NCBI GenBank assembly: GCA_017423025.1
Contig: JAFPGC010000020.1
Location: forward strand, 1 to 64,000
DNA length: 64,000 nt
Source of the DNA: Bacteroidales bacterium
Lineage (GTDB): Bacteria; Bacteroidota; Bacteroidia; Bacteroidales; UBA932
Reading direction: 5' to 3'
The notes under the pieces are model-generated. The model was not told the DNA's origin. It did no database searches and saw nothing but the letters and a program-made list of their open reading frames with translations. Each line of letters begins with the position of its first letter. Position 1 is the first letter of the stretch. Shown piece after piece: positions 9,086 to 16,177 of this stretch. The position numbers and the translations under genes are program-made.

Positions 9086-9129
9086 CTAATTTTCCCGTTC
9101 AGCGCCTCTGGATATTTTTTAAAATATTT

Positions 9130-9160
9130 TTTGCACTATCGAAAAAAGATACTATCTTTG
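9130..9160 (+). promoter_or_regulatory. Promoter of tRNA-Phe
   Basis: TTTG at 9130-9133 and TATCTTTG at 9153-9160 are 19 bases apart. The tRNA 5' end follows 15 bases later at 9175. Confidence 0.7.
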
Positions 9161-9174
9161 CAATCCCAAACCAC

Positions 9175-9247
9175 GGTGCTGTAGCTCAGATGGTAGAGCA
9201 ATGGACTGAAAATCCATGTGTCGGCAGTTCGATTCTTCCCAGCACCA
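9175..9247 (+). tRNA. tRNA-Phe (anticodon GAA)
   Basis: A 73-base cloverleaf. Acceptor arms are GGTGCTG and CAGCACC, with discriminator A. The D-arm is GCTC-AGATGGTA-GAGC. The anticodon stem is ATGGA/TCCAT around CTGAAAA, with GAA at 9208-9210. The T-arm is GGCAG-TTCGATT-CTTCC. The third T-stem pair (C9225 with T9237) is a C-U mismatch, unusual for an otherwise perfect tRNA. CCA is not encoded. It has its own promoter and a strong terminator, so it is a single-gene unit. Confidence 0.95.
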
Positions 9248-9250
9248 CAA

Positions 9251-9279
9251 AATAGCAGGCCAGAAGCCTGCTATTTTTG
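9251..9279 (+). terminator. Rho-independent terminator of tRNA-Phe
   Basis: AATAGCAGGC pairs perfectly with GCCTGCTATT around a CAGAA loop, followed by TTTG. It begins four bases after the tRNA. Confidence 0.85.
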
Positions 9280-9333
9280 TGTTAATAAATAGACATTTCT
9301 GGTTGGTAATTCCTTTATAATTTTCAGCAGATA

Positions 9334-9540
9334 CTACATCAATAACCTTACCCGACCTTCATTGAAGCAAAAGATCTCCGGATGCTTATAGACAATCGCC
9401 GCAATGACCTTCCCATCCAGCGGCTGACCTTGGCGCCTCTGCACCAAACCGCGCAGCTCCAACTCCCTGGCAATCTGCTCCGTCTTCATCCCATGCTGAC
9501 TAGTTGCCAGCAAATACACCATGGCCTCTTCAATCTTCAT
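9334..9540 (-). CDS. Small HARE-HTH-like winged-helix protein
   Basis: A 68-residue protein. The pattern (EEAMVYLLATSQHGMKTEQIA, shown here as short pieces EEAMVYLLATS and KTEQIARELELRGL, then GQPLDGKVIAAIVYKHPEIF) resembles the HARE-HTH (HB1/ASXL) winged helix, a DNA- or nucleic-acid-binding module usually fused to restriction or chromatin proteins. Here it is free-standing. There is no partner gene, and the downstream neighbour on the plus strand is the tRNA terminator. The family match is by eye and moderate. The function is unknown. Confidence 0.6.
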   Translation of the reverse strand: MKIEEAMVYLLATSQHGMKTEQIARELELRGLVQRRQGQPLDGKVIAAIVYKHPEIFCFNEGRVRLLM

Positions 9541-9571
9541 GATTCAACTTCTCTTACATCGGCATTAACTA

Positions 9572-10057
9572 TTATTTCTCCCGAACGGCTTTTCCGGTCA
9601 TGTGCTCAATGGTGAACTGAAGAATTTCGGCTTTGGGGCCGTTTCGCTGAATGTCGGACTCTGTATCGTACCCCTTTGGAAAATATTTATCTGCTAGAGA
9701 ACGAAGCCTCAAAAGGCGTTCTTCATCATCGGCCATCACAGTGACACGGCCAAAACAGATAACACTCTTAACATGATACCACCACTCCCCTGGTTCTATT
9801 TCGGGTTCATCCAGCACGGTGAAACAGGCTTTGTCACAAGCGCGGATGGCATCCAGTTTATGCCCTTCTTTTGCACAATGGAAATATAATTTTCCTTCTT
9901 CATACACAAAGTTGATGGGGACACAGTAAGGATATCCATTATCCCCGAGAACGGATAAAAAACCACGGTAAGCATGCTCTAAAATGGAAGCGCATTCTTC
10001 ATTCGCGAGAGCTTGCTTGAACCTGCGCATAGGTCGAAAAACTGTTATCTCAATCAT
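9572..10057 (-). CDS. Pyridoxamine 5'-phosphate oxidase-like flavoprotein (Nim/NimA type)
   Basis: A 161-residue split-barrel FMN protein. It shows the N-terminal ECASILEHAYRGFLSV, then GYPYCVPINFVYEEGKLYFHCA, GHKLDAI and a VICFGRV strand, the pattern of the Bacteroides 5-nitroimidazole reductase (Nim) branch of the pyridoxamine oxidase-like superfamily. These proteins bind FMN as dimers and reduce small aromatics; chromosomal homologues are common and do not by themselves show drug resistance. It is a lone gene, 31 bases upstream of the HARE-HTH-like gene on the same strand. Confidence 0.8.
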   Translation of the reverse strand: MIEITVFRPMRRFKQALANEECASILEHAYRGFLSVLGDNGYPYCVPINFVYEEGKLYFHCAKEGHKLDAIRACDKACFTVLDEPEIEPGEWWYHVKSVICFGRVTVMADDEERLLRLRSLADKYFPKGYDTESDIQRNGPKAEILQFTIEHMTGKAVREK

Positions 10058-10074
10058 AATTAAAGAACCATAGT

Positions 10075-10413
10075 TTAATCTCCCAGCCGGATAACACTTC
10101 TGTCTTCCTCCAGAATGATATCCCCGACATCCATCATCCCACTACCGGGACATGCCAGTTCCCGTTTAAGTGTCTTATAGCCTATGGAACTGACCTTCAA
10201 GATATATTTGCCCTGGAAAGTGCCTTTCATCAGGAAGGTTCCGTCTTTCTCCGTCATAACCCCGGCCTCCGTCTTCTTTCCGGAGTCCAGCATTACTGCC
10301 GCATACATCACCGGCGTTCCATCGGCCTCCACCACCCGACCCTTCAACCCATTCTGGGCGAGGGCCATAAGAGTGTTGGCCAATAGCACTGTCAATATCA
10401 GAAATCTGTGCAT
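10075..10413 (-). CDS. Secreted carboxypeptidase-regulatory-like (CarboxypepD_reg) domain protein
   Basis: 112 residues starting at MHRFLILTVLLANTLMALAQ, a signal peptide ending before NGLKGRV. A single beta-sandwich domain (GRVVEADGTPVMYAAVML, FLMKGTFQGKYILKVSSIGYK) follows, the module usually found in front of TonB-dependent receptors. Here no receptor follows, and the protein ends with an acidic tail. The longer open frame upstream (to 10473) is rejected because it would run through the promoter and bury the signal peptide. Possibly a stand-alone cell-surface adaptor or a remnant of a larger protein. Confidence 0.65.
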   Translation of the reverse strand: MHRFLILTVLLANTLMALAQNGLKGRVVEADGTPVMYAAVMLDSGKKTEAGVMTEKDGTFLMKGTFQGKYILKVSSIGYKTLKRELACPGSGMMDVGDIILEEDRSVIRLGD

Positions 10414-10436
10414 TACGATGATTTCGTTTATTGCTA

Positions 10437-10444
10437 CAAATATA
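10437..10444 (-). promoter_or_regulatory. -7 box of the CarboxypepD-like gene
   Basis: Minus-strand TATATTTG, 24 bases upstream of the ATG at 10413. A tandem TGCAGATTT/TGCAGATTA lies directly behind it (10445-10463) and could be a regulator site; no -33 box is clear. Confidence 0.5.
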
Positions 10445-10515
10445 TGCAGATTTTGCAGATTACTTTCATCCAATTCCCAATCTATGTGGCATAGTAGTTG
10501 CTTTTTCTTGTGCCC

Positions 10516-10527
10516 AGAACATGTTCT
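10516..10527. promoter_or_regulatory. Perfect 12-base palindrome upstream of the outer-membrane protein gene
   Basis: AGAACATGTTCT is a perfect dyad, 35 bases before the ATG at 10563 and in a region with no clear TAnnTTTG box. It could be an operator for the plus-strand gene. No cognate regulator is identifiable. Confidence 0.4.
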
Positions 10528-10562
10528 GAATTTATTGTGAAAGAAAGATTGAAAAGAAAAAC

Positions 10563-11243
10563 ATGAAGAAAATTCTTATTGTATGGCTTGGGGTAATGCT
10601 CATTTTCCCCAGCCTGAATGCCCAAGAGACCAGAAAGTACGAAATCGGAGCAGATGCATCGTTTGGTTTCAGAAAGAAGTCTCAAGAAAACAACAATTAC
10701 AGTTTTAGTGCTTTCGGAGGCTATAAGCTAAACAACTCACTATCTGTTGGAGCCGGCTTGAATTACACCAAGTATCAGAGCCGATCGGACGTCCCCAGTG
10801 GAATTGATGACGTTTATATCATTATCCAACCCTATCAGGCTTTCCGTCCTTTTGTTTATGCCCATTATGACTTCCTGCCCAGCTTCAGATGGACACCCTA
10901 TGTGGATGCAAGGCTGGGATATGCCTTCTTCTCCAATTCCAGCATTTCTTACGGAGTTAATCCGTTTGCACTTACCGGCCCCGAAGGAGGCATCATGTAC
11001 GGCTTGGACACCAGCGAGTTCGATTATCTAAGGGATTTGGACCATTCCCTGGGTATAAAAGGAAACGTATATACTTCTATTGGCGTAGGCGCATCCCTAC
11101 ATCTTGGCAAGAATAAGAAAGGCGGGAAATTGAATCTCGGAGTTTCAATGGATCTACAGCCTGTTTCATTCAGCTACTACAACCATCCTCAGGAGAAAAA
11201 AGTCAATTTCTCAATAGGTCCTAAAATAGGCTATACTTTTTAA
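10563..11243 (+). CDS. Outer-membrane beta-barrel protein (porin-like)
   Basis: 226 residues with signal peptide MKKILIVWLGVMLIFPSLNA and cleavage before QETRK. The mature part has regularly spaced amphipathic strands ending in aromatic residues and finishes with KIGYTF, whose terminal Phe is the classic outer-membrane barrel signal. It fits an eight-stranded OmpX/OmpW-like or porin-family barrel. The role is not predictable. The stop codon overlaps the end of the eroded phosphatidyltransferase gene on the other strand. Confidence 0.75.
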   Translation: MKKILIVWLGVMLIFPSLNAQETRKYEIGADASFGFRKKSQENNNYSFSAFGGYKLNNSLSVGAGLNYTKYQSRSDVPSGIDDVYIIIQPYQAFRPFVYAHYDFLPSFRWTPYVDARLGYAFFSNSSISYGVNPFALTGPEGGIMYGLDTSEFDYLRDLDHSLGIKGNVYTSIGVGASLHLGKNKKGGKLNLGVSMDLQPVSFSYYNHPQEKKVNFSIGPKIGYTF

Positions 11244-11420
11244 ATACCCCCCCCTTCCTGAATGGCAGCAAATGTGGCGACTCCGGCTACTATGGCAATA
11301 GGGATAATGGACCAGAATACGGTAGGCACTGTTAGGAAGAGAAGAAGACCGGTCAGTTTGTTGGATGGCCCCAAGAATTCTGAGCGCAGAGATTATGTTG
11401 GGGATACGCTTCACACTCAA
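11240..11420 (-). pseudogene. CDP-alcohol phosphatidyltransferase remnant (both ends kept, centre lost)
   Basis: From the TTG at 11420 the frame reads SVKRIPNIISALRIL, the N-terminus of a CDP-alcohol phosphatidyltransferase. Immediately after, a different minus-strand frame reads GPSNKLTGLLLFL then TVPTVFWSIIPIAIVAGVAT and FAAIQEG, the C-terminal part of the same family, and ends at TAA 11240-11242. The central 100-plus residues with the DGxxAR...GxxxDxxxD catalytic motif are absent and the two ends are out of frame. It is therefore a dead gene made by an internal deletion plus frameshift. Its TTG start overlaps the TGA of the upstream TIGR04076 gene, so it was once translationally coupled. 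The ends match from memory of the family; a search would confirm. Confidence 0.75.
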
Positions 11421-11716
11421 ATGACCTCAATATAGAAACTGAATGGCCGGAAACCGTCATTGCAACTAATCATTGCACTCATCGGGTTTTTCATCCATCC
11501 GTCATAGAAATTGCCTTCTCCTTTGGCCAAGGACTCTACGAATTCCCGCATAGAAGACCAGGCAGAAGGACACATCCCCTCTGGACATTTGCCGTCGACG
11601 GAAATCCACTGCTGGCCCACCTTTACATCGCAAGCGTGTTCTATGGGATTCTCGTAATGGGCCATCAAGTCTGTGTAAACCGTCTGCCGTATGGCCGTAA
11701 TTCGTACCTTATTCAT
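11417..11716 (-). CDS. TIGR04076 family protein
   Basis: A 99-residue protein with the family hallmarks: an initial KVRITAIRQTVY strand, a CPEGMCPSAW motif, ISCNDGFRPFSF near the end and a short terminal strand. Conserved Cys residues (three in the central CDVKV...CPEGMC region plus the ISCNDG Cys) suggest metal or redox chemistry, but no function is known. It lies 21 bases after the single-pass membrane protein gene and overlaps the start of the eroded phosphatidyltransferase gene. Confidence 0.75.
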   Translation of the reverse strand: MNKVRITAIRQTVYTDLMAHYENPIEHACDVKVGQQWISVDGKCPEGMCPSAWSSMREFVESLAKGEGNFYDGWMKNPMSAMISCNDGFRPFSFYIEVI

Positions 11717-11737
11717 TCAAATAGGCTTTTAAACGGG

Positions 11738-12568
11738 TCAATTATGATTCAACAGACTATCCAACTGCCGGGCATAGTCAAGGTTGGCATCTATGGATTC
11801 CTTGTCCGGATGGGGCTTCATAAAATCGGAATAACTGGGCATAGGCCCTTCCTCGAAGGCGACATCCGCACGGGCATCGGTAAATGCGAGCACCTCCTCC
11901 TCGGGAATCCCTATCAGTTTCATATTCTTGCGGTTCATTCGACGCAAGTTATCGGAACAGTAAGCGAGCCAGGCCTTGTACGAGTTGGGCATCTGTAACT
12001 GTTTCCGTGAACGATCATCCCTTAACAGTTTCTCTATGAAGGTTTCGCCGGGGTAATCCGAGAAGTTATTGAATATCCGTGCCTGATTCTCAGCGTACTC
12101 AACGGCTTCCTGGTTAATCTTCTCTTCAATCCAGTTCATCTGTGAAAAACAAGCACCTACGTTGTCCACAAACTGGAAATTCTTCATATTCTTCCACGTG
12201 TCAATGTTACTGCTGAAGATGGTTTCCGCCGTTTGGTCATGACGGATGACAGGGGCTTGGAACAACTCATTGACAGCATCTTTAAGGGGTTCTTCGCCCA
12301 ATCTTTCAACGTCTTCGATAGGCATTCTTAGCAGCCATACGGCAATGCTGTCCAACCGGTCCCATACTTCTGCCGATTCATCAATGCTGCGGGCAAAGGA
12401 CTCGATGCTGCTCATGACCATCAAGGCCGTGAGCCTGCGCTCTTTCTTCTGATTGTTACGTTCGACCAATTTGCTGGTGCCGAAGGTCAGAACAATGGAA
12501 ACGGTAGTAGCAAGGATTGCAACTGCCAAGTCCTTCCACCAGTTTCTGTCAAAGAATTTATTGCTCAT
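11738..12568 (-). CDS. Hypothetical single-pass membrane protein
   Basis: 276 residues, not recognised. One N-terminal transmembrane helix (about residues 14-33, LAVAILATTVSIVLTFG) follows a short basic/aromatic start and is followed by a charged RNNQKKERR stop-transfer segment. The remaining roughly 240 residues are mostly helical and probably cytoplasmic by the positive-inside rule. It has no enzyme motif I can name. It starts 11 bases after greA and lies upstream of the TIGR04076 gene, so it is probably co-transcribed with both. Confidence 0.7.
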   Translation of the reverse strand: MSNKFFDRNWWKDLAVAILATTVSIVLTFGTSKLVERNNQKKERRLTALMVMSSIESFARSIDESAEVWDRLDSIAVWLLRMPIEDVERLGEEPLKDAVNELFQAPVIRHDQTAETIFSSNIDTWKNMKNFQFVDNVGACFSQMNWIEEKINQEAVEYAENQARIFNNFSDYPGETFIEKLLRDDRSRKQLQMPNSYKAWLAYCSDNLRRMNRKNMKLIGIPEEEVLAFTDARADVAFEEGPMPSYSDFMKPHPDKESIDANLDYARQLDSLLNHN

Positions 12569-12579
12569 AGTTTAATTCC

Positions 12580-13047
12580 TTAATTAAACGTAATGCTTTC
12601 GATTCTCAGGCGCATGGTTCCGGAGGGGACCTGGGCTTCGGCTATCTCACCGACCTTCTTACCCATCAGGGCGGCGCCAATCGGGGATTTAAGCGAAATC
12701 TTGCCGGCCTCAAGATTCATCTCATGCGGACTGACTATTTCGAATGTCATCCGGGTATTTGTCGTGAGGTTCGTGAATTCGACCCGGCTCAAAAGGCAGA
12801 CTCTGTCTTTAGGGAGAACATTGGGGTCAATCACACGGGAATGTTCCAGGATCTTCTGGAGGAAACGGATGCGGCTGATGGTTTTTGCCTGGAGCCTCCT
12901 TGCTTCACGATATCCCGCATTGTCACTTCGGTCCCCTTGGGAACCCGTCTCCGAGAGGTCCTCCTTTACCTTGGGGTAGACATCTTCGATAAGGTGCTTC
13001 AATTCGGCCGCAATCTCGTCGTATCTTTGCTTTGAAAGGTATTCCAT
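12580..13047 (-). CDS. GreA/GreB-family transcription elongation factor
   Basis: A 155-residue Gre factor. The N-terminal coiled coil has a tip reading GSQGDRSDNAGYREA, corresponding to the acidic tip (D/E-N) that enters the RNA polymerase secondary channel and triggers cleavage of backtracked RNA. The C-terminal FKBP-like domain has IVSPHEMNLEAGKISLKSP and GALMGKKVGE. The length matches the family. Which of GreA or GreB it is cannot be decided safely. It leads a minus-strand group with the hypothetical membrane protein and TIGR04076. A weak -7-like TATATTCG lies 25 bases upstream (13072-13079). Confidence 0.88.
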   Translation of the reverse strand: MEYLSKQRYDEIAAELKHLIEDVYPKVKEDLSETGSQGDRSDNAGYREARRLQAKTISRIRFLQKILEHSRVIDPNVLPKDRVCLLSRVEFTNLTTNTRMTFEIVSPHEMNLEAGKISLKSPIGAALMGKKVGEIAEAQVPSGTMRLRIESITFN

Positions 13048-13140
13048 AGCTCAAATTCCGAATAACAGAAGCGAATATAGTCATTTTTGGTGAGAATATG
13101 GATAATTGCCCTAAAATGCATAGTATCTAGATATTTTCGT

Positions 13141-13148
13141 TATATTTG
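13141..13148 (+). promoter_or_regulatory. -7 box of the ferritin-like gene
   Basis: TATATTTG, 32 bases before the ATG at 13180. It fixes the start and rules out the longer upstream reading frame that opens at 13087. Confidence 0.6.
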
Positions 13149-13179
13149 TAAGAGAAACGTAAGACTAAATCTAATAACT

Positions 13180-13641
13180 ATGACAAAAGAAGAAGCATTG
13201 AAACAGTTTACCCAAGCCGGTGCCGTATGGTTTGGCAACAGTAAGCAACATTTCGCCTTCTCGGCCTACTGCCGTCTGCAGGGCTGGAACAAGCTGGCCG
13301 ATAAATGGAAAGAAGAAGCCGAAGAAGAGTGGGATGAGGCCGAAGAGGTCCTGAACCGCCTGGTAGAACTTGGCTGCAAACCCGCCGATCTGCAGGAAGC
13401 CATGAAGACTGTCGAATTCCCCTTCTACGACGATCCCAAACAGCAGATTGAGTCCGATTACAATCCTGAGGCCGTTAAGATTATGAGCGAAATGGCCGAG
13501 GCCTTCAAGGACGACTACCCCACCCAGAAGCTAATCCAGAAGTGGATTGACGGAGAGGTGGAACATATGGCATGGGAAGCCCAGTACCTCAATTATATTG
13601 ACAAACTGGGATACGAGAATTTCCTCACCGCAATGATGTAA
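13180..13641 (+). CDS. Ferritin-like (Dps/bacterioferritin-type) protein
   Basis: 153 residues starting at MTKEEALKQFTQAGAVWFGN. Four long helices carry ferritin-type metal ligands, visible as the H in SKQHFAFSAYCRL, the acidic run EEAEEEWDEAEEVL and EVEHMAWEAQYL near the C-terminus. The family stores iron or detoxifies peroxide. The spacing differs from classical Dps, so the exact subclass is open. It is followed 15 bases later by a tiny winged-helix gene in the same direction and then a shared terminator, so the two form a small operon. Confidence 0.8.
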   Translation: MTKEEALKQFTQAGAVWFGNSKQHFAFSAYCRLQGWNKLADKWKEEAEEEWDEAEEVLNRLVELGCKPADLQEAMKTVEFPFYDDPKQQIESDYNPEAVKIMSEMAEAFKDDYPTQKLIQKWIDGEVEHMAWEAQYLNYIDKLGYENFLTAMM

Positions 13642-13656
13642 TTTTAGGCCACTATT

Positions 13657-13830
13657 ATGAAAGAAAAAGTATTACAGGCCATGCGTGAGTTCGGTGCACC
13701 CGTCAACGCCGGCAAGATTGCAGAAATTACAGGTATCGACCGCAAGGAGGTAGACAAGGCCTTTGCCGAACTCAAGAAGGAAGGCGCCATCGTCTCCCCC
13801 GTCCGTTGCAAATGGGAACCTGCCAAGTAA
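13657..13830 (+). CDS. 57-residue winged-helix protein (putative regulator)
   Basis: A short gene: MKEKVLQAMREFGAPVNAG, then KIAEITGIDRKEVDKAFAEL and KKEGAIVSPVRCKWEPAK. The layout helix-helix-turn-helix followed by a beta wing is a complete minimal winged helix: KIAEITGI is the positioning helix, RKEVDKAFAELKKEG the recognition helix, and IVSPVRCKWEP the wing. It sits 15 bases after the ferritin-like gene and before a strong terminator, so it is co-transcribed with it. Metal or redox sensing through the single Cys is possible but unproven. Confidence 0.75.
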   Translation: MKEKVLQAMREFGAPVNAGKIAEITGIDRKEVDKAFAELKKEGAIVSPVRCKWEPAK

Positions 13831-13851
13831 CCCATAGCTCTTAATACAACG

Positions 13852-13890
13852 CCCCCTGGTATCCGAAATGGTAGCCAGGGGGTTGTTGTT
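13852..13890 (+). terminator. Terminator after the ferritin-like/winged-helix operon
   Basis: CCCCCTGG at 13852-13859 pairs with CCAGGGGG at 13875-13882, with an inner TATCC-GAAA-TGGTA extension, then a T-rich tract (TTGTTGTTT). It faces the end of the convergent metallophosphoesterase gene at 13893. Confidence 0.8.
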
Positions 13891-13892
13891 TA

Positions 13893-14969
13893 TTAGTTGC
13901 TTATGTATAGTACAAGATATTCAGAGCGGGTGCCAATTCGGATCTTCGGCCCCCAGATGCCCAGACCGGAACTTACGTAATACTGCGTATTTCCGCGGCT
14001 GTGATGTCCCCACGCCTTCTCATACATGGCATCCGTGGCCCAGGACAGGGGCCATACCTGCCCGCGGTGCGTATGTCCGCTGAACTGGAAATCGATCCCC
14101 GCCTGCTCTGCTTCTTCAAGATGATAAGGCTGGTGGTCCAGCACGATGGTAAAGCCTTCCAGGCCCTTTGCCAAATCTTTTAAATCGGCCCTTTCCCGGC
14201 TAGTCCGGTCATTTCGGCCGATGATATCCACTCCCCTGAAATGGGCCACAGAGTCCTTCAGAAGCTGGATATCGGCGTCTTTGAAGAATTGCTGGGCACG
14301 GGCCAGGTCACCGTAAAACTCGTGGTTTCCAAGGACCGTCATGACAGGTGCTTCCAGCCGGTGGAATTCTTCCTGGAAATTGCCTTCTATAACAGGCCGA
14401 AGACTCAGGTCAATCACGTCCCCGCCAAACAGAATCAGGTCCGGTTTTTCGGCATTGATCAGATTCACCCAGCGGGCCAGCTCCGGCTTGCGGTTGTGAT
14501 AGCCGATATGCAGGTCGCTGGCCAAAACCACTGTCAGGGACTTCTCCAGGGGGTTATCGGTGACAATCGTCATCTCTTCGCGGTACTTATGGTGATAATG
14601 GAAACCGCCCAAAGTGAGAATGAGAGCCACAAGGCCAAGCACCGTTCCCAGTCCAGCCACACTATCCCTCAGAAAGGTCTTGGGAAGCAGATGGAATAGG
14701 GTTGCCAAATCGGCCACGAGGAAGATCAGAAGCAAATAGAGGAAAGCGATTAACCAGGTGTTGCCAACCTCATACAGCACGGATGCTGCTGTCATCGGCA
14801 ACCTGTCATTAACAGCGAATCCCGCGAACAGCGAGGCCATCCATAGCACAAATACGCCTAACACAACCAGCTTCCACCCCTGCGGAGAAACACGCCACAA
14901 GTGCCAGCCCACATAGCCGGTCAGCGAAAGAATAAGTGCCGAAATCAATAGGATAGCTCCTGTTCTCAT
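13893..14969 (-). CDS. Membrane-anchored metallophosphoesterase (YkuE/YaeI-like)
   Basis: 358 residues. Four transmembrane helices fill the first ~135 residues. The calcineurin-like domain then shows all motifs: LASDLHIGYH, LFGGDVIDLS, VLGNHEFYG, a later DHQPYH and FSGHTHRGQ, which bind two metals. Family members hydrolyse phosphoesters of lipids or lipid A precursors (YaeI, LpxH-related) at the membrane. The substrate is unknown here. It is the last gene of a five-gene minus-strand run and sits 15 bases after the BACON lipoprotein. Confidence 0.85.
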   Translation of the reverse strand: MRTGAILLISALILSLTGYVGWHLWRVSPQGWKLVVLGVFVLWMASLFAGFAVNDRLPMTAASVLYEVGNTWLIAFLYLLLIFLVADLATLFHLLPKTFLRDSVAGLGTVLGLVALILTLGGFHYHHKYREEMTIVTDNPLEKSLTVVLASDLHIGYHNRKPELARWVNLINAEKPDLILFGGDVIDLSLRPVIEGNFQEEFHRLEAPVMTVLGNHEFYGDLARAQQFFKDADIQLLKDSVAHFRGVDIIGRNDRTSRERADLKDLAKGLEGFTIVLDHQPYHLEEAEQAGIDFQFSGHTHRGQVWPLSWATDAMYEKAWGHHSRGNTQYYVSSGLGIWGPKIRIGTRSEYLVLYISN

Positions 14970-14984
14970 GATTTAACGTTATGG

Positions 14985-16151
14985 TTACTGAGGAAGCTTT
15001 ATCCGGCTGAAATCTATCACCATTCCGTCTTCAAGATCGGAAATTGTGACCGGTGCAACCGTTTTTCCCTCTACCTGCACCGTGTGCAAACCGGGCTCAG
15101 CATAATTGTGGACAAGGTCCGGAGCATAGGAATGGTAATTTCCGTCTCCCCAGAAGACCCATACTACATCGTTGGATTCAGTCAGCCAGGGCACTCTCAC
15201 TTCCTGACGGGTGGTAGTAAAGGAGAAACCGGGCAGTGACAGCTGACGAACATGTAACACGTCGGATAGTTCGTATTCCGCATTGCGGAACACAAGAAAC
15301 ATATCACGGGCATCCCCAGTTTCGTTGGGCGCCGCCATAAAGTAATAGGTATTGGTAGAGATCATTTTGGTCTTTACCTCCTCCACCCAGTCGCAGGAAG
15401 CGGGCTGAACCTCTATCTCCACATCCAGATTGCTGGTAATCTGTACTTCGAAACTTCCTCCTAAAGTAGGTACTTCCACTTCCCTGGAACTGATAATCAG
15501 GGCCGGTTCCTCACCCAACTGATAAACAGCTACCTCCTCATTCCCCAGGGCACTATTGACCGTCAGGAGAGCCTGACGAGGAGTCAAGTCTGTATTGGGA
15601 TCGGCCACAATGGTAATCCTGTTGGGAATCAGGCCCTTTGTTTCAACCATACGCAGCCATTGGTAAGCTCCGTCAGGGAAGGAGAGGGTAAAGTCCACAT
15701 TGGTATTCACTTCAATTGTGAAGCTTCCTCCCAAATGGGATAATTCCACACGGCCTGGAGACAGTAGCAGGGCATCCTTTTGCTTCTGCGTCACCACTAT
15801 TGTGCGTTGCACATCCTCGCAGCGGAGCAAAATAACGGCAACACGCTCGTCATAAGTCTCATTCGCTGTCACGGCAACAGCCAAGGTGAAAGTGCCTTTC
15901 TCCCCACTCTCGGACGGAATGGAGCACCATTCTCGGGCCCGGTCATTTACAAAAGACGCGGTCCAGTGCTTGTTGGTCTTCAGGCACAAGGTTGCCGTTC
16001 CCGCCTGGGAAGAAAACAGCATAGAGACCGTTGACTCATCTCCGGAAATAGTAGCATCCCGGGACTGGAATTGATCTGGCACGAAGTTCAGCTCCGGCCG
16101 GCAAGCCGTTGCGGCTATAACGAATAAAAGACTGATTAATATTCTTTTCAT
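14985..16151 (-). CDS. BACON-repeat lipoprotein with PKD-like C-terminus
   Basis: 388 residues from ATG 16149-16151 (a GTG two codons upstream is less likely). The signal peptide ends in a lipobox (AATAC), so it is a lipoprotein. The body holds three BACON-like beta-sandwich repeats. Each opens with a phrase such as LGGSFTIEVNTNVDFTLS or LGGSFEVQITSNLDVEIE and closes near a VTQ/VYQL/VRQL strand. The tail (VVWVFWGDGNYHSYAPD and HNYAEPGLHTVQVEG) is PKD-like. BACON domains position proteins on glycans or mucins in gut Bacteroidota. It follows the C10 protease gene after 26 bases, suggesting a joint surface function. Confidence 0.8.
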   Translation of the reverse strand: MKRILISLLFVIAATACRPELNFVPDQFQSRDATISGDESTVSMLFSSQAGTATLCLKTNKHWTASFVNDRAREWCSIPSESGEKGTFTLAVAVTANETYDERVAVILLRCEDVQRTIVVTQKQKDALLLSPGRVELSHLGGSFTIEVNTNVDFTLSFPDGAYQWLRMVETKGLIPNRITIVADPNTDLTPRQALLTVNSALGNEEVAVYQLGEEPALIISSREVEVPTLGGSFEVQITSNLDVEIEVQPASCDWVEEVKTKMISTNTYYFMAAPNETGDARDMFLVFRNAEYELSDVLHVRQLSLPGFSFTTTRQEVRVPWLTESNDVVWVFWGDGNYHSYAPDLVHNYAEPGLHTVQVEGKTVAPVTISDLEDGMVIDFSRIKLPQ

Positions 16152-16177
16152 AGACACAGTTTCAGTATAGGAGGATA

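Noticed and set aside
9572..10057. Nitroimidazole resistance gene call for the Nim-like protein
   Set aside because: The fold fits, but chromosomal relatives are common and the sequence alone does not show drug resistance.
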